From: Pseudomonadota bacterium
GTDB lineage: Bacteria > Myxococcota > Myxococcia > Myxococcales > Myxococcaceae
NCBI GenBank assembly: GCA_023424585.1
Contig: JAFADT010000046.1
Location: forward strand, 1 to 5,282
Reading direction: 5' to 3'
DNA: 5,282 nt
Below are positions 1 through 5,282 of this stretch, in pieces (the first letter of the stretch is position 1; each line of letters begins with the position of its first letter). The position numbers and the translations under genes are program-made. The notes under the pieces were generated by a model. The model searched no databases and was not told the origin of the DNA. It was given only the letters and a program-made list of their open reading frames with translations.

Positions 1-55
1 GGGGGCGCCCCGGGTGGGGGGGGTGGGGGGGCGCCCCGCCGCCCGCCCGGCGCGG
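1..55 (-). terminator. GC-rich palindrome pair downstream of gene C, possible terminator
   Basis: The self-complementary ten-mer GGGGCGCCCC occurs at 2-11 and again at 28-37. In the transcript the two copies could pair as a ten-base stem around a 16-base C-rich loop, starting 18 bases after the stop of C. No T tract is visible before the window edge, so intrinsic termination is unproven. The plus strand also has G runs at 12-31 that fit a G-quadruplex pattern. Confidence 0.3.
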
Positions 56-2359
56 CTACCGGGTGAACTGGCAACCGCCCACCCACGTGCCGCCATCCTG
101 CGCGGGCGCCGGGCACGACGTGGGCGCGCCTCCATCCGCCGCCGTGTAGCTGCGCGGGTAGTCGCCGTAGGCGGTGCGCAGCGTGTAGCCCACCGGGGTG
201 TAGTCCGTGCGCTCGGTGGCGCTCACCGCCACCTTGAGCGTGCCGCCCTGGATGAAGCGCCGCTCCAGGCAGGAGCACGCGTAGGGCGCCACCGTGACGC
301 GCGTGGTGGTGGCCGTCTTCTCCAGCTGGTACAGCGCCTGGTAGCTGCTGAGCGGCGCGCTCGCGGAGGTGTGCCACGCGCGCATCACCGAGGCGCTGTA
401 CGCCAGCGTCAGCGCGCCGCCCGTGCTGGTGGTCGTCACCGGCGCGCAGGGGCCGGTGCCGCCGTCCGTGGAGGTGCCGTCGCAGAAGGTCAGGTCCAGC
501 GCCAGCCCGTGCGGCGTGCCGCCGTCGGGCAGGTTGTCCACCTCCCACTGCACCAGCCACGCCGCGTCCTCCGGCGCGCTCAGCGAGGGCAGCTGGTACT
601 GGAAGGTGTCCGTGTCGGAGGGCACCGCGTCGTAGTCCGTGGGGCCGCGCACGCCCAGGCCCGTGGCGCGGTCGTTGCCGCGCAGCCGGCCGTGGCCGTA
701 GGACAGCTGGCCCTTCGCCTCGAAGGTGGCGTTGCCCGGCGCCGGCAGGTCGCCCGTGCCCACGCCGCCGAGCGTCTTGGCGCGCGGCTGCTCCACGCCC
801 CCGCTGTAGGCGGCGACCTCCTCCGCGTCGTCGTCGTCCCAGGACACCTCCAGCCGGTAGTCGCGGTCATCCGCCCAGTTGTTGCCGTCGTCCTGCACCA
901 CGAAGTGGTACGTCACCGTCGCGGCGTGCGCCGGCACCGGCAGCGCGCCCTGGAAGTTGCTCAGGTTGGGGAAGCGCGCGGGGTCCGCCTCCTCGCGCAG
1001 CGACTGGATGCAGAGCACGGCCTCCGCGTTGTTGCAGTACGCCTGCACCAGCCCCGGCGCGTCGGGGAACTCGCGCACGTCGCGCGGGCACACCGTGGCG
1101 TCGCTGGTGCAGGTGGCGCGCTGCTCCGCGGTGACGGACGTGCTCACCGTGGTGAACACCAGCACCTGCCGGTCCGCCAGCTGCCCCAGGGGCAGGGGCA
1201 GCGGGTCGAAGCGGGTCGTCGTGGGCACCTCCACCAGCCGGTAGCGCAGCACGCTGGGCTTCGCGTACACGGGCAGCGTCAGCGCGTACCAGTCGCGGTC
1301 GGACACGTAGCCCAGGCGGCCGGTGAAGGCCGTGGACGTCCCCGGCGAGCCCACCAGGCTGCGCGCGAACGCCCGGGCGTAGGCGTCGTTGTCCCCGGAC
1401 TGATCATTGGGGTCCGCCTCGTCCACCACGCGCACCTCCACCTCGTAGGGCTGGCGCAGGTCGCCCGCGGGCACGGGATCATTGGCCCCCCGGTAGCCCT
1501 TCACCACCAGGGTCCAGGTGCCCGGCAGCTTCACCTTGCGCGCGGTGGCCAGCACGCCCGGGTGCACCTTGGGCAGCACGCTGCCCTCCGACTCCTTGTC
1601 CGTGCCGTTGGGGCGCAGCAGCTCGTAGGACAGGCGGTAGTTGGGCACGAAGCCCTGGTCCGGCGCGGTGATGCGCACGTAGGCGACCTTCCCCTCCGGC
1701 AGCGGGAAGCTGAAGCGGTCCACGTCGTTGTCCGTGGCCAGGTAGCCCTTCGCGGTGCCCACCTGCACGGCCCCCTGCGCCGCCAGCGCGATGGGCGTGG
1801 GCGTGACGTCGTTGGGCTCGTTCGCGTCCGGGTTCTCCAGCAGCTCCACGGTGAGGCGGTAGGCGTTGCGCGCGTCGTAGTTGGGGCGCGCGGGGTTCGT
1901 GGGCGCGTCGCGCACCACGACGATGAGCTGCGTGTCCGGCGTGCCGTACGGCAGGATGAGGTCCACCGGCGTCGGGGCGCCCGCGCCGTGCTGGTCCGAC
2001 TTCGCCGCCAGCGCCGTGTTCTTGTCCTTCTCCATCACCGTGACGGACAGGTTCACCGGCGTGCTGGACGCCAGGTACGTGCCGGTGACGTGCACCAGCG
2101 TGCGCGCGTTGGCGGAGGCCGGGACGCGGATGCTGTACCAGTCCTCGTCCCCGGCCTTCACGTCGCCGGTGAGCGCCAGGAAGCGCTCCAGCGGCACGCC
2201 GGGCTTCAGCTCGCAGTCCGCGTTGGACAGGGCCTCCTCGCGGCTGTTGCAGAGGTCCTCCACCACGGCCGTGCCGGCGTCCGGCGTGTCGTCCCCGCCG
2301 GAGGAACAGGCGGCCAGGAGCAGGAGCGCGAGCGGGAGCAGTCGGGTGCGGAGGCGCAT
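56..2359 (-). CDS. Large lipoprotein with PPC-like beta-sandwich modules (gene C)
   Basis: A protein of 767 residues ending in TAG. The signal peptide is MRLRTR, then a Leu/Ala run and lipobox LAAC (Cys18, Ser at +2, no Asp), followed by a short Ser/Gly/Asp tether. Four diverged modules follow, at about 50-174, 178-312, 313-506 and 508-714. The recurring signature is an acidic opening (EPND at 181-184, DPND at 316-319, DDDD at 508-511), then a D-x-[YF] strand ending in Pro (DWY 73-75, DRF 214-216, DWY 356-358, DTF 584-586). Modules 1-3 also close with a Y-x-[LV]-x-V strand. This resembles the PPC domain of secreted bacterial proteins, but no protease domain or other enzyme motif is seen. Twelve non-lipid Cys fall in six close pairs. 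The start is uncertain: an ATG at 2380 adds MPPHESP and overlaps the stop of B as TGATG. The 2359 start is preferred for its canonical signal peptide and a weak GAG six bases upstream. Likely a structural or binding lipoprotein partner of A and B; function unknown. Confidence 0.85.
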   Translation of the reverse strand: MRLRTRLLPLALLLLAACSSGGDDTPDAGTAVVEDLCNSREEALSNADCELKPGVPLERFLALTGDVKAGDEDWYSIRVPASANARTLVHVTGTYLASSTPVNLSVTVMEKDKNTALAAKSDQHGAGAPTPVDLILPYGTPDTQLIVVVRDAPTNPARPNYDARNAYRLTVELLENPDANEPNDVTPTPIALAAQGAVQVGTAKGYLATDNDVDRFSFPLPEGKVAYVRITAPDQGFVPNYRLSYELLRPNGTDKESEGSVLPKVHPGVLATARKVKLPGTWTLVVKGYRGANDPVPAGDLRQPYEVEVRVVDEADPNDQSGDNDAYARAFARSLVGSPGTSTAFTGRLGYVSDRDWYALTLPVYAKPSVLRYRLVEVPTTTRFDPLPLPLGQLADRQVLVFTTVSTSVTAEQRATCTSDATVCPRDVREFPDAPGLVQAYCNNAEAVLCIQSLREEADPARFPNLSNFQGALPVPAHAATVTYHFVVQDDGNNWADDRDYRLEVSWDDDDAEEVAAYSGGVEQPRAKTLGGVGTGDLPAPGNATFEAKGQLSYGHGRLRGNDRATGLGVRGPTDYDAVPSDTDTFQYQLPSLSAPEDAAWLVQWEVDNLPDGGTPHGLALDLTFCDGTSTDGGTGPCAPVTTTSTGGALTLAYSASVMRAWHTSASAPLSSYQALYQLEKTATTTRVTVAPYACSCLERRFIQGGTLKVAVSATERTDYTPVGYTLRTAYGDYPRSYTAADGGAPTSCPAPAQDGGTWVGGCQFTR

Positions 2360-2382
2360 GGGGGACTCGTGAGGAGGCATCA
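2357..2382 (-). promoter_or_regulatory. TGATG junction between genes B and C, two candidate starts
   Basis: The TGA of B (2382-2380) shares one base with an ATG (2380-2378) in the frame of C; a second in-frame ATG lies at 2359-2357. No GGAGG-like sequence precedes either. Only a weak GAG sits six bases before the second. Translation of C therefore probably depends on ribosomes finishing B. Which ATG is used cannot be settled from sequence alone. Confidence 0.6.
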
Positions 2383-4170
2383 GGGGACGGGCGAGAGGGT
2401 CGGGGCGACGCCGGGGCAGCCGTCCACGAAGTCCTCGGGGTTCACGCGGACGACGCCGTCCGGCGGCGACTTGATGCCGCCCACCGGGTAGCGCACGGAG
2501 TCCACGCGGAAGGTGCGCACCAGCGTGCGCGCGGTGGGGTCGTCCGCGGGCAGCATGGACACGGAGAGGTAGATGTCGTTGTAGCCCGCGCCGCGCTGCA
2601 CGGTGCCGGCGTCCACGCCCCCGTCCACGCCGCCGTCGGCGATCATCGCGACGGTGGGCGCCAGCAGCACGTTGTCCACGCGGAAGCGGTAGCACTGGCG
2701 GCCGTCCGCATCCACCGGGCCGTCCGCCTCCAGGCTGTAGCGGTACGCGTCCGAGGCCAGGTTCGCGGTGTCCACCTGGAGGGGCCGCATGTGCATGCGC
2801 AGCTCGCTGCGGTTGGTGAGGCCGTCCGTGTCCGGGTCCTCGTCCAGGTCCTTGCTGGAGCCCTGGGTGCCGCCGCGCCACTCCATGCCGTCCGGGATGC
2901 CGTCGCCGTCGCTGTCCTGGAGCGTGGCGTTGGTGCCGATGAACTGCTCGTCGCAGTCCAGGAGGCCGTCGCAGTCGGTGTCCACGCCGCGCAGCGCGGG
3001 CGGACAGCCCTTGTCCAGGCCGCCGCCGTCCGGCAGCGCCACCTGGGTGGGATTGAAGTCCACGCCGCGGTCGCGGAAGTACACCTCCACGCCGTCGCTG
3101 AAGCCGTCGCCGTCCGTGTCGCGCAGGTTGGGGTTCGTGCCCAGCTCGTACTCGCGCGCGTCGGTGAGGCCGTCGCCGTCGGTGTCCGCCTCGTCCAGCG
3201 GGCTGCCCGGCGGCGCGGAGAAGTTGGAGGCCACGAACTCCTTCACGACGAAGGCGCGGCGCACCTGGCCGAACTGGAAGTTGAGGAAGTTGATGGGCTC
3301 GTTGTTGCGGAAGTCGCGGAAGTTGCCGCCGCCCAGCGTGGCCATCTTCTCCAGGCGGTCCGCGTTCTGGTTGATGATGAGCAGCGGGCAGCCGCCGTCG
3401 CCGAAGCCGCCGTCCTCCGCCACCAGGTCGCACACGGACGGCACGGGCTGGATGGGGTTGAAGACGTGCACGGTGTTGAAGCGCACGTCCTCCACCAGGT
3501 CGCGCAGCTGGCGGATGCGCACCACCGCGTCGCCGCGGATGAGCTCGTCGTCCTGGTCGTTGGTGGGCTTGCCGTCCGACAGGAAGATGACCGAGTAGCG
3601 CGCCTGCGCCAGCGCGTCACTTCCGCTGGGCTGCTGCCGCGCCCGCGCGATGTCCGTGTTGATGAGCGAGTAGATGTCCGACAGCGGCTTGACGAAGTCC
3701 GTCGAGTCCCGGTTCGGCGACGTGTCCGTGTTGCGGAAGGTGAGCAGCTTCTCCGTGAGGATGGCCTTCGCGGTGGCGTCCAGCTTCGACACCTGCACGA
3801 AGCCGTCCTCCAGCGGCGGCCCGGGGTTCTGCGTGAGGAACGCCGTGGTGCTGCCCGCGAAGAGCATCACCGCGATGGAGACCTCGTCGTCCTGCGGGAG
3901 GTTCTCGATCAGGTCCACCAGCGCCGTCGCGCGCGTGCCGTCCGGGTCGCTCACGCGCATGGACTGGCTGGCGTCCATGGCGACGATGATCTTGATGGGC
4001 CGGATGACCTCGTTCGCGCCCAGGGTGCAGAAGCGCCCGTCCAGCGACACGGCCCGGTCCGCGGGCACCTCCGTGTCGCGGCGCGGGTCGTAGAGGTACG
4101 TATCCGTACAGGCCACCACCACGGCGAGCCCCACCAGGGTGAGGATCCACCAACGTCCCGCGCGGCTCAC
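2380..4170 (-). CDS. VWA-domain lipoprotein with five TSP3 calcium repeats (gene B)
   Basis: A complete protein of 596 residues. The GTG start is chosen because it forms a GTGA overlap with the stop of gene A and has GGGAGG nine bases upstream; an ATG 13 codons earlier lacks these. Residues 1-20 are a lipoprotein signal (Arg-containing start, hydrophobic run, VVAC lipobox, lipidated Cys21, Thr at +2). Residues about 58-315 are a VWA domain with an intact MIDAS: D66-A-S68-Q-S70, likely T157, and D199 in FLSDGKPT. TSP3 loops lie at 329-340, 351-362, 397-408, 419-430 and 445-456. A C-terminal domain (about 470-596) has CYRFRVDN and a DGG-rich insert (512-522). Eight non-lipid Cys (48, 247, 261, 389, 400, 406, 493, 585) could all be disulfide-bonded. 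VWA domains with intact MIDAS bind ligands through a divalent metal, and TSP3 loops bind calcium and stiffen stalks. Inferred: a surface adhesin or contact sensor, architecturally reminiscent of myxobacterial CglB/CglD. Orthology is not claimed. Confidence 0.93.
   Translation of the reverse strand: MSRAGRWWILTLVGLAVVVACTDTYLYDPRRDTEVPADRAVSLDGRFCTLGANEVIRPIKIIVAMDASQSMRVSDPDGTRATALVDLIENLPQDDEVSIAVMLFAGSTTAFLTQNPGPPLEDGFVQVSKLDATAKAILTEKLLTFRNTDTSPNRDSTDFVKPLSDIYSLINTDIARARQQPSGSDALAQARYSVIFLSDGKPTNDQDDELIRGDAVVRIRQLRDLVEDVRFNTVHVFNPIQPVPSVCDLVAEDGGFGDGGCPLLIINQNADRLEKMATLGGGNFRDFRNNEPINFLNFQFGQVRRAFVVKEFVASNFSAPPGSPLDEADTDGDGLTDAREYELGTNPNLRDTDGDGFSDGVEVYFRDRGVDFNPTQVALPDGGGLDKGCPPALRGVDTDCDGLLDCDEQFIGTNATLQDSDGDGIPDGMEWRGGTQGSSKDLDEDPDTDGLTNRSELRMHMRPLQVDTANLASDAYRYSLEADGPVDADGRQCYRFRVDNVLLAPTVAMIADGGVDGGVDAGTVQRGAGYNDIYLSVSMLPADDPTARTLVRTFRVDSVRYPVGGIKSPPDGVVRVNPEDFVDGCPGVAPTLSPVP
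2803..3186 (-). repeat. TSP3-type calcium loop array, gene B
   Basis: Five acidic 12-residue loops read from the protein: DTDGDGLTDARE, DTDGDGFSDGVE, DTDCDGLLDCDE, DSDGDGIPDGME and DPDTDGLTNRSE. Distances between starts are 22, 46, 22 and 26 residues. The third loop carries two Cys, and the fifth has Thr for Gly and Asn for a conserved Asp, so it may bind calcium more weakly. A Cys-containing insert separates loops 2 and 3. Confidence 0.9.
3226..3999 (-). other. VWA domain of gene B with complete MIDAS
   Basis: Residues about 58-315. The first strand IKIIVAMDASQSM supplies the DxSxS metal site (bases about 3961-3975). STDFVKPLSDI supplies the likely MIDAS Thr157. The strand YSVIFLSDGKPTND supplies Asp199. 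A paired-Cys loop (247, 261) and a Leu-Gly-Gly-Gly-Asn turn close the fold. All residues needed to coordinate a divalent cation are present, so this domain is predicted to be ligand-competent. Confidence 0.9.
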
Positions 4171-4185
4171 GGCGACGCGCCTCCC
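4167..4185 (-). promoter_or_regulatory. GTGA stop/start overlap and Shine-Dalgarno of gene B
   Basis: On the minus strand GGGAGG (4185-4180) precedes the GTG at 4170 by nine bases. The GTG shares bases with the TGA of gene A (4169-4167). The ribosome binding site lies within the last codons of A. This fixes the start of B and implies translational coupling of the two paralogues. Confidence 0.8.
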
Positions 4186-5282
4186 TGCGACGGCGACACG
4201 CCGACGCAACTGCCCTGGGTCCTCCAGGGGTCCGCCAGTTGATCCGGCCGGCGGAAGTCACCGTCCTCCATGGCCAGGTCCGGCCCCAGCGGCACGCGCA
4301 CGCTGGGCGGCGCGTATTGGGCCCACGCGCACGCGGTGCGCCAGACGCCGTAGTCCGTGGCCACGCCGCTCTCCGGCGCCTCCGCGAACCACACCTTGAA
4401 GAGGTTGTAGCCCTGCTTCACGCCCGAGCGGTCCGGCGGCGTCACCAGCTGCAGGTTGGACACGGTGAAGTCGTAGCAGACGCCGTCCGTGTCGTTGCCG
4501 CCCTCGACCTTCTTCACCTCGTACTGGATGCCGTACTTGTCGTGGAAGAGCCGGTCGCGCCGCGTGGGGTCGCTGCCCGCCTTCAGCTCCTCGTCATCCG
4601 GGATGCCGTCGCCGTCGGTGTCCAGGCCGGCCACGTTGGACTGGAGCGGGTTCAGGCCGTACTTCGCCTCCAGCCCGTCCGGCGCGCCGTCGCCGTCGCT
4701 GTCCACGATGCCCTGGCGCGTCTTGAGGTAGTCCTCGGCGAACTGCGACAGCCCGTCCCCGTCCGTGTCGCGGCAGACGCAGTCGGGCGTCAGCGGGGAC
4801 TGCGGGTCGCAGCCGCGCGCGTCCAGGTCGTTGCCCGGCTTGAAGCCCTGGTCCATGCGCCGGTACTCGAAGCCGTCGCTCAGGCAGTCCCCGTCGCTGT
4901 CGAGGGTGAAGGGGTTCGTCTTCAGCGTGAAGCTGTTGTCCAGCGAGTCCGGGACGCCGTCGCCGTCGCTGTCCAGCACGCGGCCGTCATCCCCCGGCGC
5001 GGAGCTCAGCGGCTCCACCAGCAGCGTCTTCATCACGTTGGGCGACGCGAACGACGAGTAGTCCAGCGCGCCCAGGCCCAGCTCGGAGATCTCCGCCGTG
5101 TCGCTGAACTCCTGGTAGACGCCGTTGCCCATCTCCGCGAAGCGCTTGAGCAGGTACGAGGCGATCTTCTTCGCCGCGGCCGGGTACTGCGCCTCCGGGA
5201 CGCCCGGGTAGGTGCCGTAGATGTCCTGGCAGATGGGGCCGCAGGCGCGCACGGCCTCCTCGTTGAAGAGCAGCACCGTGTG
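4167..5282 (-). CDS. Partial VWA/TSP3-repeat surface protein (gene A, 5' end missing)
   Basis: The reading frame is open through the right window edge; 371 residues and a TGA stop are visible. Visible residues 1-100 match the second half of a VWA domain: the start HTVLLFN aligns with NTVHVFN in gene B. Two cysteines follow (14, 18). Five TSP3-type calcium loops lie at residues 104-115, 128-139, 172-183, 194-205 and 221-232, each of the form DxDxDGxxDxxE with small departures. A C-terminal domain (about 250-371) carries a CYDFTVSN motif also found in gene B, and a late Cys (359). The MIDAS and signal peptide should lie upstream; if the layout equals that of gene B, about 230 residues are missing. 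The GTG at 5276 is internal to the VWA fold and is not a credible start. Inferred role: an exported calcium-binding adhesion or sensor protein. The family assignment is firm; the specific function is unknown. Confidence 0.88.
   Translation of the reverse strand, partial: HTVLLFNEEAVRACGPICQDIYGTYPGVPEAQYPAAAKKIASYLLKRFAEMGNGVYQEFSDTAEISELGLGALDYSSFASPNVMKTLLVEPLSSAPGDDGRVLDSDGDGVPDSLDNSFTLKTNPFTLDSDGDCLSDGFEYRRMDQGFKPGNDLDARGCDPQSPLTPDCVCRDTDGDGLSQFAEDYLKTRQGIVDSDGDGAPDGLEAKYGLNPLQSNVAGLDTDGDGIPDDEELKAGSDPTRRDRLFHDKYGIQYEVKKVEGGNDTDGVCYDFTVSNLQLVTPPDRSGVKQGYNLFKVWFAEAPESGVATDYGVWRTACAWAQYAPPSVRVPLGPDLAMEDGDFRRPDQLADPWRTQGSCVGVSPSQGGASP
4587..4973 (-). repeat. TSP3-type calcium loop array, gene A
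   Basis: Five loops: DSDGDGVPDSLD, DSDGDCLSDGFE, DTDGDGLSQFAE, DSDGDGAPDGLE and DTDGDGIPDDEE. Distances between starts are 24, 44, 22 and 27 residues, nearly the pattern of gene B. Loop 2 carries a Cys and loop 3 has Gln where Asp is usual. The insert between loops 2 and 3 holds three further Cys (158, 168, 170). Confidence 0.9.

Noticed and set aside
56..2359. Gene C as a secreted protease because of its PPC-like modules
   Set aside because: No catalytic Ser/His/Asp or HExxH motif and no protease-sized domain is present; the modules occupy nearly the whole protein.
14..2491. An 825-codon open frame on the plus strand opposite genes C and B
   Set aside because: Composition is almost entirely Arg, Ala, Val, His and Gly with no domain or motif. 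It is the expected mirror of a GC-rich third codon position on the minus strand.
2803..3186. Regularly spaced GCCGTCGCCGTC units as a CRISPR or other DNA repeat array
   Set aside because: The units code in frame for calcium-binding loops, their spacing is a multiple of three but uneven, and the intervening sequence is coding. They are protein repeats.
2381..3433. Upstream extension of the gene C frame, running through gene B to 3433
   Set aside because: The extra 350 or so residues are Arg/Gly/His-rich out-of-frame reading of gene B. The lipoprotein signal at 2359 marks the true N-terminus.
4171..4209. ATG start for gene B at 4209, 13 codons upstream of the chosen GTG
   Set aside because: It would add an Arg-rich extension and a 43-base overlap with A. 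The GTG at 4170 has a well-placed GGGAGG and the classic GTGA overlap.
2791..4242. A 483-codon open frame on the plus strand opposite gene B
   Set aside because: It has the same low-information Arg/Ala/Val/His composition and is antisense to a gene with clear VWA and TSP3 motifs.
3617..4261. A 214-codon minus-strand frame across the A/B junction
   Set aside because: Out-of-frame reading of both genes, with no signal peptide or recognisable motif.

Overview
The window is about 5.3 kb of very GC-rich DNA. It is filled by three genes on the minus strand, in transcription order A (4167-5282, start lies beyond the right edge), B (2380-4170) and C (56-2359). GC-saturated third codon positions, Asp/Gly-rich linkers (DGG, DAG) in exported proteins, lipoprotein signals, and von Willebrand A (VWA) plus thrombospondin type 3 (TSP3) calcium-binding repeats together suggest a myxobacterium (Myxococcota, perhaps Myxococcus/Corallococcus-like). 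This is an inference from style; no marker gene is present.

Layout, in transcription order. Gene A shows only the end of a VWA domain, then five TSP3 calcium loops and a small Cys-containing C-terminal domain. Gene B is complete: a lipoprotein signal peptide, a VWA domain with an intact metal-ion-dependent adhesion site (MIDAS), five TSP3 loops and a C-terminal domain. A and B are tandem paralogues, and their five calcium loops sit at almost the same spacing. Gene C is an unrelated lipoprotein made of about four diverged beta-sandwich modules resembling PPC (bacterial pre-peptidase C-terminal) domains. Its cysteines fall in six close pairs.

The genes are tightly packed. A and B overlap by four bases (GTGA), with a good Shine-Dalgarno for B inside A. 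The stop of B overlaps a possible ATG of C (TGATG), and the preferred start of C lies 20 bases further on. They almost certainly form one operon whose promoter is outside the window. The only non-coding stretch is the last 55 bases after C, which holds two copies of a GC palindrome and long G runs. No RNA gene, mobile element or CRISPR is seen.

Inferred role: a set of outer-surface, calcium-stiffened, metal-binding adhesion or sensing lipoproteins exported together. The general architecture recalls VWA lipoproteins used in myxobacterial gliding and contact (CglB, CglD), but identity with those is not claimed. The A-B-C combination is the most interesting candidate system here.
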